A DNA stretch of 64,000 bases, from assembly GCF_027186265.1 (NCBI RefSeq), contig NZ_CP114176.1, forward strand, positions 2,170,001 through 2,234,000, written 5' to 3'. The notes beneath the pieces were generated by a model. The model did no database searches. It had not been told where the DNA came from and saw only the letters and a program-made list of their open reading frames with translations. Position numbers and translations under genes: made by a program. Positions 35,645 to 44,906 of this stretch are shown in pieces; position 1 is the first letter of the stretch, and each line of letters begins with the position of its first letter. The stretch comes from Lentibacillus daqui (GTDB lineage Bacteria; Bacillota; Bacilli; Bacillales; Amphibacillaceae).

Positions 35645-36043
35645 TCAGACTAGTTGAAAATATGGAAGAGTGAAGTCATCGTCTATTTGTTCGAATAGCA
35701 CTGTCACCTCTTTATCCACTTCGATTTGCTCTCTATCTCCTATAATACGAGTCATCATCCTTACGCCCTCATCGAGTTCAACAATACCAACAACAAATGG
35801 AACTTCTTCCTTATATGGACCAAATGCTTGGTGTACTACTGTATAGCTGTATATTTTCCCATTTCCAGTGACCTTCCTCCACTGAATTTCCTCTGAAAAA
35901 CAATACGGACAAATGGAGCGCGGGTAGAAAATATTCTCCCCACATGAACCACATTGTTGTATTAATAATTCCTTGTTGTTAAGACCTTCCCAAAATGGCC
36001 GGGATTCTTCATCAGTTACTGGCTTGGAGATCTTTTGACTCAT
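35645..36043 (-). CDS. DUF35 zinc-ribbon/OB-fold protein, thiolase partner
   Basis: A 132-residue protein with a rubredoxin-like zinc ribbon (CGSCGENIFYPRSICPYC) and a C-terminal OB fold. Such proteins bind acyl-CoA and form complexes with thiolase-like proteins, as in the archaeal HMG-CoA assembly and steroid side-chain retro-aldolase. It starts three bases after the thiolase stop. The pairing strongly suggests a joint complex. Truncation at the 3' side by the IS is not evident; the frame looks complete. Confidence 0.88.
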   Translation of the reverse strand: MSQKISKPVTDEESRPFWEGLNNKELLIQQCGSCGENIFYPRSICPYCFSEEIQWRKVTGNGKIYSYTVVHQAFGPYKEEVPFVVGIVELDEGVRMMTRIIGDREQIEVDKEVTVLFEQIDDDFTLPYFQLV

Positions 36044-36046
36044 TCT

Positions 36047-37186
36047 TTAATCCCTCCCTAAAATAACAGTTGAAGTAGAGGATAAGACTCCTCCAGTACC
36101 GTGGACTAAGGCAATTTCTGCATTATCTACTTGACGCGCCTCGCATTCGTCTCTTAGTTGGCGTACTGCTTCAATGAGGAGAAATATTCCATACATACCA
36201 GGATGACCGTACGACAATCCACCACCATTTGTATTCATAGGGAAGTCCCCGCTGGGTGCAGTTCGCTGACCGCTTACAAAAGCTCCGCCTTCTCCAGGTT
36301 CACAAAAACCTAGAGATTCCAAAGTAAGAAGGACTGTTATTGTAAAGGAATCGTAAATTTCCGCTACATCAATCTCTGTACGTGAAACGCCAGCCATTTC
36401 AAACGCCCTTTGTCCTGATTCACGAGCGCTAGTAACCGTTAAATCAGGCATATTAACAATCGTATTATGGGAATTAGCTTCCCCGTGTCCCAAAATCCAA
36501 ACAGGTCTTTTCTTCGTTCGCGCAACAACTTCTTTTGACGCGACTATGACAGCGCCGCCTCCATCAGTAACCAAACAGCAGTCTAGTAGATGAAGAGGTT
36601 CTGCAATATATCGTGAATGAAGTACATCCGAAATTTCTATCGGCTCTCTTTTATAGGCCTTCTCATTCATCGATGCCCATTTTCTCGTTGCAACAGAAAC
36701 TTCTGCCAACTGTTCAGACGTTGTTCCATATTGGTGCATATGTCTTGTTGCTGCCAAGGCATATGCGCCAACAGGTGTCGGCAACCCATATGGAAGTTCA
36801 TACTGTGCTGTCAAAGGTGCACGAAATGTTGAATTCATGGGATTTGTACGATTGGTACTTCCATAAGTAATTAATGCTACTTCGAATAATCCCGCCTCAA
36901 TTCCCGCCACCGCATGCCCTACGTGTGCTTCGAATGAAGAGCCACCTATGTTTGTTGAATCCGTATATTTGGTATCAATGCCTAAGTACTCTGCCAGCAT
37001 CAGACTAGGTGCCCAGGCCCAATTACCAGCCGTAAATAATGCATCAACATCGTCTTTTGTTAGACCGGCATCGGCTAAAGCAACTTTTGCCGCTTGTGCT
37101 TGCAGCTGCAACACATTTTTATTGGGCGTTTTACCCAAGTCTGATTCTGCAACACCAACGATTGCAGCAGTTCTATCAGATTTCAT
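36047..37186 (-). CDS. Thiolase-fold acetyl-CoA acetyltransferase / lipid-transfer-like protein
   Basis: A 379-residue thiolase fold of the SCP2/lipid-transfer type. The usual nucleophile Cys is replaced: the region reads NIGGSSFEAHVGHAVAGIEA. The later conserved NTNGGGLSYGHPGMYG and VHGTGG are kept. Such Cys-less members work with a DUF35 partner, often as aldolases on acyl-CoA rather than true thiolases. AAAGGTGG precedes the ATG. It is first in a two-gene unit with DUF35. Confidence 0.88.
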   Translation of the reverse strand: MKSDRTAAIVGVAESDLGKTPNKNVLQLQAQAAKVALADAGLTKDDVDALFTAGNWAWAPSLMLAEYLGIDTKYTDSTNIGGSSFEAHVGHAVAGIEAGLFEVALITYGSTNRTNPMNSTFRAPLTAQYELPYGLPTPVGAYALAATRHMHQYGTTSEQLAEVSVATRKWASMNEKAYKREPIEISDVLHSRYIAEPLHLLDCCLVTDGGGAVIVASKEVVARTKKRPVWILGHGEANSHNTIVNMPDLTVTSARESGQRAFEMAGVSRTEIDVAEIYDSFTITVLLTLESLGFCEPGEGGAFVSGQRTAPSGDFPMNTNGGGLSYGHPGMYGIFLLIEAVRQLRDECEARQVDNAEIALVHGTGGVLSSTSTVILGRD

Positions 37187-37290
37187 TCATATCCACCTTT
37201 CCAAAAACACACTGTATTTTTGACTATTTAAAGTATTATGAGACAAGTAACGAAATCAAATAAATCGTTTTTCTTAAAGGCGGCATGGAC

Positions 37291-38456
37291 TTATAATAAT
37301 TCCCCTACTTTTACATATCCTTTTAATAAATTTCTCGCAATGGTACGGCGTTGAATTTCATCCGTACCTTCAAAAATCCTAGTTAAACGTAATTCACGAT
37401 ACCATCTTTCAATTGGTAACTCTTTCGTATAACCCATTCCACCATGAATTTGCAGTACACGATCGACCACTTGATTGGCCATAATTGCTCCATTTAATTT
37501 TGCCATAGACGACTGATGACGAGCGTCAAGTCCTTTTTCGGCCATCCATGCTGCACGTAACACAATCCACTTTGCAGCTTCAATTTCCACGGCAGAATCT
37601 GCTATCATCCATTGAATGGCTTGCCTTTCTGCAATAGGTTTTCTAAATGTTTCACGCGTTTGAGAATAGTCAATGGCCATTTGCAGTAGTCTTTCAGCAG
37701 TACCCACTGCACGAGCCGGAATCATAATTCTACCATTTCCAATCCATTTCATCCCAGCTTAAACCCTTCACCTACTTCACCCAATATGTTTTTTTCAGGC
37801 ACACGTACATTTTCAAAGATTAATGTCGCTGGTCCCCATTCACCCATTGTGTGAATATATTCAGAGCGCCAACCCATATCACGATCAACCAAGAAACAAG
37901 TTACCCCGCCATTTGCTCCTTTTTCTTTATCCGTTACCGCAAAAACCATGACAAAATCTGCTTCATTTCCCCCAGTAATGAATACCTTCTCTCCATTTAA
38001 TATCCAGTGATCTCCATCTTTTACTGCAGGCATTTTAATACTTTTAGCATCAGAACCCGCTCCTGGTTCAGTTATCGCAAAACAGGATTTTTTTTCACCA
38101 TTAATAACGGGGTACAAATATTTTTCTTTTTGTTCCTCATTACAATCGTAAAGAATGTTATCGGCGGAACCACCAAAACTGAACGGTACAAATGTACGTC
38201 CCATCTCCATAGCAATTAATGCAGACATCATTGCTCCAAGATTTGCTCCACCATACTCTTCTGGTGTATTGATTCCCCAGAAACCAATTTCTTTTGCCTT
38301 TTCCTGTAATTCTTTTACTTTTTCTTTTGTAATGCCTGGTTTTCCTTCTCTTTCATTCTTTAACACTTCTTGTTCCAACGGTTTTAATTCCTTATTAACA
38401 AAATCTCTTACTGTTTTTTGCACCATTCTTTGCTCATCTGTTAAAGTAAAGTCCAT
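37291..38456 (-). pseudogene. Acyl-CoA dehydrogenase split by a one-base frameshift
   Basis: The first part (38456 to 37749) ends GEVGEGFKLG then TGA; the second part (37752 to 37291) begins MKWIGNGRIMIPARAVGTAE. In intact enzymes these are contiguous, so one base is missing in the GGG run before ATGA. The N-terminal part has the FAD/substrate motifs CFAITEPGAGSDAKS and FITGG; the C-terminal part has QIHGGMGYTKELPIERWYRE. The new stop and start overlap as ATGA. This is a recent frameshift or a sequencing error. AAGGAG supports the ATG at 38456. Confidence 0.85.
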
Positions 38457-38568
38457 TCTATTCATCTCCTTGGTTAGATATAAATATTGGAGAACAACCT
38501 TTGACTGATAAATAAAAAGGTTAAATGTTTGGAAAGCTTTTATTATTCACATCAAACTACTGACTGTT

Positions 38569-38603
38569 TAGTATTAGTTGGATACTAACTAGTTGGTATC
38601 CAA
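38569..38603. promoter_or_regulatory. Overlapping dyads, candidate TetR-type operator
   Basis: TAGTAT/ATACTA (38569-38587) and TTGGATAC/GTATCCAA (38578-38603) are two interleaved perfect inverted repeats in the acyl-CoA dehydrogenase promoter region. The form suits a FadR/TetR-type repressor of fatty-acid genes; no such regulator is in the window. Confidence 0.5.
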
Positions 38604-38637
38604 ATTTTAAAAATATTATATCATCTCTCAAATCAAA

Positions 38638-38652
38638 ATGAAAGCGCTTTTA
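38638..38652. promoter_or_regulatory. Candidate cre site upstream of the acyl-CoA dehydrogenase
   Basis: ATGAAAGCGCTTTTA matches the cre consensus except for one position. It lies near a TATAAT-like -10 on the minus strand (38615-38620). Confidence 0.45.
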
Positions 38653-38729
38653 ATGAATTTAATAAATTTTTTTATGCTTGACCTCTTCCTCAAAAAATTG
38701 CAGATTTTGAAATGAGCAAGCATTAAATA

Positions 38730-38953
38730 GGGGCGGCCGAGACATAACTAGCCCAAAATAACTTAAAAATGGTTCCGATCATCGGTTTTTGATGATCGGA
38801 ACCATTTTCATTGAACGATTTTCCTTATCTATTGTTTGATTTGTGTTTATGGCGGTGTACTTCCTCAAGTTTACCGCAATAAATGCAAATCCTAATTCAT
38901 TTTCTACTTTCTCTTTGCCCCCTCACGGACAGACCAGGTTTTGTCCCGGCCCC
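38730..38953. mobile_element. Remnant of an IS1182-type element
   Basis: Ends GGGGCGGCCGAGACATAAC and TTTTGTCCCGGCCCC resemble the termini of the IS at 33915-35616. Inside is a hairpin GGTTCCGATCATC/complement (38771-38803) and, on the minus strand, a transposase tail fragment KVENELGFAFIAVNLRKYTA. The rest of the transposase is gone. Confidence 0.8.
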
Positions 38954-39071
38954 GGTATTTTTCTTGCTTTGGATTTACTTAAACGCTTATTACTTTTGTA
39001 TATTTTATACGTACGCATTTTGTATCCGTTCTATTGCTTTTATTCACTAGTTAATTTCACATAGGGTCTTT

Positions 39072-40559
39072 TTACTTCACTCTTACCAAGACACTTTTAA
39101 TTTCAGTATAATTTGCCAGACCATATTCTCCGCCCATTTCTCTACCAATACCCGATTTTTTATAGCCACCAAAAGGCATTGTTTCAAGCTCTAAGCCAAA
39201 ATCATTTACCCAAACCGTACCTGCTTGCAATTTGCCAGCAATATAGTGACCTGTTCGAATATTTTCGGTCCATACACTAGCTGCTAAACCATAATCACTA
39301 TCATTAGCCCGCTTGATGACCTCTTCTACGTCATCAAAGACGAACACAGCCATCACTGGTCCAAAAATCTCCTCCCTAGCAATCGTCATATCATCTTCCA
39401 CATCGGCGAAGATCGTAGGCTCAACGAAATAACCTTTATCAAAAGCTTTCTTTCCGCCTGTAACCAAACGTGCTCCTTCCACTTTCCCTTTTTCAATATA
39501 ATCAAGTACCCTTTTCTGCTGTTTTTCGGAAATAAGCGGTCCCATATCTGTTTCTGGATCCAGACCCGATCCTAGCTTCATAGCCTTAGCACGTTCCGCT
39601 AATGCTTCGACAACATGATCATAATGACTGCGGTGAACAAATACACGTGTCGTTGCACTACAGTTTTGACCATGATTATACATGGTCCCATTAAAAGAAC
39701 CTTCAATCGCTTCCTTGAGATTTGCATCTTCTAATATGATACTGGGTGACTTTCCGCCAAGTTCCAACGTCACTCCTTTCATATCATCGGCTGCTTTTTT
39801 CATCACATTCTTCCCGGTAGCTGTTGATCCGGTGAAAGCCACTTTCGCAATATCTTTATGCGTGATAAGTGCTTCGCCTGCTACATCGCCAAACCCTGGT
39901 ACAACATTGACAACACCATCCGGAAAACCCGCTTCTTTAAATAATTTTGCTGCATAAAGCAGAGATAACGGTGTATTTTCAGCTGGTTTAATAACAATGG
40001 TACATCCAACCGCCAAAGCAGACCCAAGTTTCCATCCAGCCATTGCAAGCGGATAATTCCACGGAATGACCTGGCCAACCACACCAACTGGTTCATGCAC
40101 GATATAGTTCAAATAATCAGGAGATACGTTTACCGTTTTTCCCGTAATTTTCGTCGCCCATCCCGCATAATAGCGAAAATGCTCCACCGTTCCATCTACA
40201 TCATCTTCCAATGCCATTTTATAAGGCTTACCGTTATCTAAGGCTTCAAGCTGTGCAAGTTCTTCTCTATGTTCTTCAAGTAAATCGGCAAACTTATAAA
40301 TAAGGCGCGAGCGTTCAGCTGCTTCCATCTTTGTCCATTCTCCATAATCAAATGCCTCTTTCGCTGCACCAACAGCAGCGTCAATATCTTCTGCTTTTGC
40401 CTCACTCACCTTTGCAATGGACTCTTCCGTTGCCGGGTTGATCACATCAAATGTCTGCCCGCTGATGGACGGTACATAAGATCCGTTAATATAAAGTCCC
40501 TTTTCACCTTGTAAAAAATCTTTTACTTTTGACTTTAAAACGATTTCTTTTGTAGCCAA
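39072..40559 (-). CDS. Aldehyde dehydrogenase, probable 2-oxoglutarate semialdehyde dehydrogenase
   Basis: A 495-residue NAD(P)+-dependent aldehyde dehydrogenase. The catalytic Cys is in HGQNCSATTRVF, the general-base Glu in VTLELGGKSP and the cofactor loop in FTGSTATGK. Last gene of the minus-strand hydroxyproline unit, it would oxidise 2-oxoglutarate semialdehyde to 2-oxoglutarate. The step is inferred from the neighbouring DapA-family deaminase. The start is TTG, eight bases after GAGGAGG. Substrate specificity could also be betaine aldehyde-like. Confidence 0.88.
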   Translation of the reverse strand: MATKEIVLKSKVKDFLQGEKGLYINGSYVPSISGQTFDVINPATEESIAKVSEAKAEDIDAAVGAAKEAFDYGEWTKMEAAERSRLIYKFADLLEEHREELAQLEALDNGKPYKMALEDDVDGTVEHFRYYAGWATKITGKTVNVSPDYLNYIVHEPVGVVGQVIPWNYPLAMAGWKLGSALAVGCTIVIKPAENTPLSLLYAAKLFKEAGFPDGVVNVVPGFGDVAGEALITHKDIAKVAFTGSTATGKNVMKKAADDMKGVTLELGGKSPSIILEDANLKEAIEGSFNGTMYNHGQNCSATTRVFVHRSHYDHVVEALAERAKAMKLGSGLDPETDMGPLISEKQQKRVLDYIEKGKVEGARLVTGGKKAFDKGYFVEPTIFADVEDDMTIAREEIFGPVMAVFVFDDVEEVIKRANDSDYGLAASVWTENIRTGHYIAGKLQAGTVWVNDFGLELETMPFGGYKKSGIGREMGGEYGLANYTEIKSVLVRVK

Positions 40560-40663
40560 GGAAAAAACCTCCTCATTTCATTCATCACCAATTGTTTCTG
40601 CATCCAAGAATATTTTGGTTGCTTTGCCAGACTAATAGTTTCGCACGATAGTGAATGTTTGCA

Positions 40664-41560
40664 TCATGATTGCTGAACTGATATTAAGTTGTTTAAGACG
40701 CTTTTTAATTTTGCTTCTTCTTCCGTCGATAAAGGAAGTCTTGGTTTACGTGACGGCCCACCGGCAAAACCTTGCAGTTCCATGGCTCGCTTTACGATTT
40801 GTACCGGCTTTCCTTCCCCCTCAAGTAAGTTGCATAACGGGAGCAAATCATCATATAATGCCCAGGCTCGATCCATGTTTTTCTCTTTCACACTATTATA
40901 CAAATCAGCTGCCAAGCGTGGTACTATATTTGCTGCAACAGAAATCCAGCCAGTTGCCCCAACTAAAAACGACTCTAATGCTAAATTGTCTGCACCACAA
41001 AATGTTTTAAGAAATCCTTTTCCCTGTCTCGTAATATCCCGAACTTTACTGATATCACCACTGGATTCTTTAATGTGTGTGATATTATCAACCTTTCGTG
41101 CCACATTTAATACTGTTTCTGTCCCAATATTAATCCCGGACGTAAACGGGTTATTGTAAAGCATAACAGGAAGCGTGACAGCATCAGCAACCGCTTTAAA
41201 ATGTTCATAAATCTCTTCATCTTTTGGATGGGCATAATACGAATTAATTAATAAAGCAGCATCCGCACCGACAGCTTCCGCCTGCTTGGTATATTCAATG
41301 GCAGCCGTTGTTGTTTCAGCGGCCGTTCCTACAATAACTGGAATGTCACCATTTACCTGTTCGACAGCTATTTCAGCTATCTTATAGCGTTCTTCCTTGG
41401 TCAGACTAACAAACTCCCCTGTACTCCCGTTTACTGCAATCCCCGAAACACCTTCATTTACGAAATGGTCAATGTTTTTCTTTAGGCCCTCGTAATCTAC
41501 TTCAAAATCATCCGTCATCGGTGTAATTAATACGGGAAATGTTCCTTCTAACTGTTTCAT
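40664..41560 (-). CDS. DapA-family protein, probable pyrroline-4-hydroxy-2-carboxylate deaminase
   Basis: A 298-residue TIM-barrel Schiff-base enzyme. GVSGIAVNGSTGEFVSLTKE holds the carboxylate-binding loop, YNNPF the catalytic Tyr and HIKESSGD the Schiff-base Lys. True dihydrodipicolinate synthase is unlikely because the gene sits between a proline racemase homologue and an aldehyde dehydrogenase; in hydroxyproline pathways this family deaminates pyrroline-4-hydroxy-2-carboxylate. AAGGAGG lies before the ATG at 41560, so the 11 upstream codons are excluded. Confidence 0.88.
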   Translation of the reverse strand: MKQLEGTFPVLITPMTDDFEVDYEGLKKNIDHFVNEGVSGIAVNGSTGEFVSLTKEERYKIAEIAVEQVNGDIPVIVGTAAETTTAAIEYTKQAEAVGADAALLINSYYAHPKDEEIYEHFKAVADAVTLPVMLYNNPFTSGINIGTETVLNVARKVDNITHIKESSGDISKVRDITRQGKGFLKTFCGADNLALESFLVGATGWISVAANIVPRLAADLYNSVKEKNMDRAWALYDDLLPLCNLLEGEGKPVQIVKRAMELQGFAGGPSRKPRLPLSTEEEAKLKSVLNNLISVQQS

Positions 41561-41614
41561 GATCAAATTCCTCCTTAAGATTGTGATACTCATTTTAAAT
41601 AAAACATAGCCTCA

Positions 41615-42532
41615 TTACTTTAATAGAAATCCGTTTTTCAATGGATCATCCCTGTCATAAATAAAGTGATGCATCCCTGTCGTGAATCCTTGTGCTTGTA
41701 TAGAAAACCGTTTATTCGTTTTGTCGACCAGATTTGCAACCAATACACTATCAAAAATGCTTTTATTTATCAGCTTAGTATGCTCCCCTCCAGCCTCAAG
41801 TTGTGCAGTAAAGATAGCAAACGTACTATCAATACCAGGAGAACGAACAATATTTCCGTCGGGGTCAAAGATAATCGAACGTACCTCGTTTGAGGCGGTG
41901 TCGCTTGATTGAGCTAGAATAATGCCTGATAGATCGGGATAGGTATTACCGTATTGCTGTGCAGCCTTTTTCCCCCATTTCATAATGGCTGATAAATATT
42001 CGAGTTGAATACTTGGGATTTCATCCGGTAATGCTTTTATCAAATAACGTCTGGATTCATCCACTTCCACAACACGATAGTCCGATTGATTTTCTAGCAA
42101 ATGGGTGCTGCTTTCCAACGAAATGGCGTCGACTTGCTCATTCGTACATGCGGCTAGAACAGTATATATCCCGTTAACTGTTTCAATCCGATAGCAATCG
42201 TTTTCCGTTCGCGCTAAATTACCTGTCTCAATAAGGGCTGTCACCGTTGCTATTAAAGCACTATAGGAAAACACTTTTTTGCGACTATGGGCAAAAAACA
42301 GTAACCCGACATCGGCAACACTTGATGGTAAAGTGATACAACCGCGCATTCCTTGATGTCCTCGTGGCTCATTTAATAGAAAATCACATTCATCTTGATA
42401 CACCGTACGCAAATAATCATGATTTGCCATGATATCTTCTTTGTCCAGTGTGATCGATGAATGGACGACAATCCGGAATGCTTCCCCTGCAACATGGGCA
42501 TCAATGGTAGAAAACATCGTTGAAAAATTCAT
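41615..42532 (-). CDS. Proline racemase-family protein lacking both catalytic cysteines
   Basis: A 305-residue protein with the family N-terminus (FSTIDAHVAGEAFRIVV) and NEPRGHQGMRG, but the first active-site motif MCGH is replaced by FSYS (residues 88-91) and the second, SPCGTGT, by SPGIDST. Both thiol acid/base residues are therefore absent (Cys to Ser and Cys to Gly). The frame is intact, GGAGGGGG precedes it, and it abuts the active paralogue with no gap. A structural, regulatory or binding role is likelier than catalysis. Confidence 0.88.
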   Translation of the reverse strand: MNFSTMFSTIDAHVAGEAFRIVVHSSITLDKEDIMANHDYLRTVYQDECDFLLNEPRGHQGMRGCITLPSSVADVGLLFFAHSRKKVFSYSALIATVTALIETGNLARTENDCYRIETVNGIYTVLAACTNEQVDAISLESSTHLLENQSDYRVVEVDESRRYLIKALPDEIPSIQLEYLSAIMKWGKKAAQQYGNTYPDLSGIILAQSSDTASNEVRSIIFDPDGNIVRSPGIDSTFAIFTAQLEAGGEHTKLINKSIFDSVLVANLVDKTNKRFSIQAQGFTTGMHHFIYDRDDPLKNGFLLK

Positions 42533-43570
42533 TTATACCCCCTCCTTCTCATGCATTTCCATCGGAGGTATCAACAAGAATCCTTCTTTTAGTGGATCTG
42601 TCTCATCGTAGAAAAAACGATGCATACCCATGATCCAGGCTGACCCGGTAACCTCGGGGATTACGGCGTCGCATTCCTTAACGGTTGCTAATTCTAGTAT
42701 TCTAGCTTTAAAGAATGAACCGACAATACTTTCATATACAAATAACTCATCAATCTTAATTTCGCCTTTTGCAAACATAGTTGCTAATTTTGCAGAAGTT
42801 CCTGTCCCACATGGGGAACGATCAATACCTCCGGGGGGAACGACAACCGTATTTTTCAAATCTGCATCGGGATGAACCGGATCGGTATAAAATTCTATAT
42901 GTGTCAGTCCACTGATAAATGGATACTCGGGATGGACAACCTCCACTGTTTCATTTATTTTATTCCGAATCGTAATCGCTTTATCAATGATGTCTGATGC
43001 GTTTTCTTTCGTTAATTCCAAACCGAGTTTTCTGGCATCAATAATCCCGTAAAAATTACCACCATAGGCGATGTCACATGTTATTCGGCCTATTGTTTCA
43101 ACTTCAATGTCAATCGATTTTAATAGAAAGGCTGGGACATTATTAAATGTTACCTCCTCCGCTTTACCATTGGTTACTTTAATCGTGGTCGCCACTAAAC
43201 CAGCTGGCGTATCCAGGTTGACATGGGTATATGGTTCAGTTGATTCAATTAATCCCGCTTCGACAAGTGCGGTACAGACTCCGATCGTATCGTGTCCACA
43301 CATTGGCAAATACCCACCCGTTTCAATGTAAATAACACCAACATCAGCATCCGGATGACAAGGGTCAACAAGTAATGCACCCGACATGACATCATGGCCC
43401 CTTGGCTCATTCATCAAAAATTTACGAATCCAATCATAGTTTTCTTTCATGTATAACATTTTCTCCGACATGGTATTCCCTTTTAATGGTGGTAAGCCAC
43501 TAATAACCGTTCTGGTAGGATTACCGCCTGTATGGGTATCTATCGTTGAAAACAGACGCTGAAAATTCAT
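42533..43570 (-). CDS. Proline racemase / 4-hydroxyproline epimerase
   Basis: A 345-residue enzyme with both catalytic Cys: C91 in LPMCGHDTIG and C254 in DRSPCGTGTSA. It would interconvert L- and D-forms of proline or 4-hydroxyproline at C2. The pathway context favours trans-4-hydroxy-L-proline to cis-4-hydroxy-D-proline. It starts directly after the FAD oxidase stop and ends directly before the dead paralogue, so the three are translated from one mRNA. Confidence 0.92.
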   Translation of the reverse strand: MNFQRLFSTIDTHTGGNPTRTVISGLPPLKGNTMSEKMLYMKENYDWIRKFLMNEPRGHDVMSGALLVDPCHPDADVGVIYIETGGYLPMCGHDTIGVCTALVEAGLIESTEPYTHVNLDTPAGLVATTIKVTNGKAEEVTFNNVPAFLLKSIDIEVETIGRITCDIAYGGNFYGIIDARKLGLELTKENASDIIDKAITIRNKINETVEVVHPEYPFISGLTHIEFYTDPVHPDADLKNTVVVPPGGIDRSPCGTGTSAKLATMFAKGEIKIDELFVYESIVGSFFKARILELATVKECDAVIPEVTGSAWIMGMHRFFYDETDPLKEGFLLIPPMEMHEKEGV

Positions 43571-44752
43571 TTAGTTTGTCACCCTTTCTTTAAAGCGATC
43601 ATAACGGAGTGGCTCAATTGGAATACATGTATCCTGTTCTGCAAGCATTTCCTGCATCACCTTGCCAGTAACTGCGGCAAGGCTTATGCCATCCCCCTCA
43701 TGACCGGCCGCAACATAAAATCCTGGCACCTCATCAACATGGGAAATGATTGGCAAATGATCTTCTGTCCACGGTCTGAGTCCTGCATAGGTGCGAATTA
43801 CAGCCATATCGGCCATTTTCGGGTAGAATCGGACTGCCCGTTTGGCGATCAGTTGTGTGACCTTTTGACTTACTTTGGTATCAAACCCATTGAATTCTCT
43901 ACTTGAACCAATTAAAAAATTTTGACTTTCGGTTGGTTCAAAGACTAACGCAACGCCGTATTTTTCGGTTAACGCATCCACCTGTCTCACCCCGCCAAAC
44001 TTGGAAATCAAGTAACCAAACTCCATGACCTTTCTCAAACCAACAGGCATCTGTCTGGATGCAACCATTAACTGCCCTTTTCTGGGTTTGATGGGAATCT
44101 GAATATCTACCATTTCACCGATTACCGGGGCCCAAACACCACCAGCGTTTACAACCTTATTAGCCGTAAAGTTTTGCTGATTAGTTTCAATCATGAATTC
44201 ACCCGAGGCTTGTTTCGTAATGTTTTTCACTTCTGTATTGGTATGTATTTTTGCACCAAATTTCTTCGCACAATCAAACAGAGAAAACGTTAACATATAT
44301 GGATTGACGGTTGAATCTGTTTTACACTCCAATCCACCATACAGGTCATCAGCAAAATATTTCGATTCATTTCGTAAATCCTCCCGATCCAGCATTCGGA
44401 AATCGAGGCCAGCTTCTTGCTGCTGATTTACCCACTTTTCCGCTGCTTCCATTTCCGCATCATTTTCACATACTAAAATACTGCCGGGATTGCGATATTC
44501 AAATGGAACATCAAGTTCTTTACTTAACGTATGTACCAGCTGTTGACTCTTTAAGGACATCTGGCTGTCAAAGCCAGGGTCCTTATCAATAGCCAGGATA
44601 TTACCATCACATCTGGATGATGTGCCACTAGCCAACTCTCGCTTTTCGAGAACCGTTATATCTAAACCGGCTTTTGCACCGTAATAGGATATCGCCGCTC
44701 CCATGATCCCGCCGCCAATGACGATAATGTCTCGATGAAGTTGATTATTCAT
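43571..44752 (-). CDS. FAD-dependent D-amino-acid oxidase family protein (D-hydroxyproline dehydrogenase flavosubunit)
   Basis: A 393-residue DAO-fold flavoprotein: FAD motif IIVIGGGIMGAAISYYGAKA, then ELASGTSSRCDG. It resembles the HcnC/beta-subunit type that works with an [Fe-S]/FAD-NAD partner; such partners are encoded at 46748-48556 across the regulator gene. The proposed reaction is oxidation of cis-4-hydroxy-D-proline to pyrroline-4-hydroxy-2-carboxylate. GAGGAGG precedes the ATG at 44752. First gene of the minus-strand operon, behind a sigma-54 promoter. Confidence 0.88.
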   Translation of the reverse strand: MNNQLHRDIIVIGGGIMGAAISYYGAKAGLDITVLEKRELASGTSSRCDGNILAIDKDPGFDSQMSLKSQQLVHTLSKELDVPFEYRNPGSILVCENDAEMEAAEKWVNQQQEAGLDFRMLDREDLRNESKYFADDLYGGLECKTDSTVNPYMLTFSLFDCAKKFGAKIHTNTEVKNITKQASGEFMIETNQQNFTANKVVNAGGVWAPVIGEMVDIQIPIKPRKGQLMVASRQMPVGLRKVMEFGYLISKFGGVRQVDALTEKYGVALVFEPTESQNFLIGSSREFNGFDTKVSQKVTQLIAKRAVRFYPKMADMAVIRTYAGLRPWTEDHLPIISHVDEVPGFYVAAGHEGDGISLAAVTGKVMQEMLAEQDTCIPIEPLRYDRFKERVTN

Positions 44753-44784
44753 GATAGTCCTCCTCTCATCATGCTGTAAATAGT

Positions 44785-44803
44785 ATTGCAATTTTCATGC
44801 CAA
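44785..44803 (-). promoter_or_regulatory. Sigma-54 promoter A (FAD oxidase operon)
   Basis: Minus strand TTGGCATGAAAATTGCAAT has GG at -24 and GC at -12 separated by ten bases. The predicted start site near 44776 leaves a short leader before GAGGAGG. Confidence 0.85.
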
Positions 44804-44850
44804 AACAAAATATAGAAATACCTCAAAATGATGTTGAACTTTTGAATGTT

Positions 44851-44894
44851 TTGTGTAAAAATGTTTTTAATAGTGTAAAATATTTTGTACACAA
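44851..44894. promoter_or_regulatory. Candidate upstream activator site
   Basis: TTGTGTA (44851-44857) and TACACAA (44888-44894) are a perfect inverted pair, with a further GTGTA at 44873 forming GTGTA-N10-TACAC. It lies 75-120 bases upstream of the promoter A start site and just before the regulator start, a suitable place for enhancer binding and autoregulation. Confidence 0.4.
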
Positions 44895-44906
44895 GGAAGG
44901 GATAAC

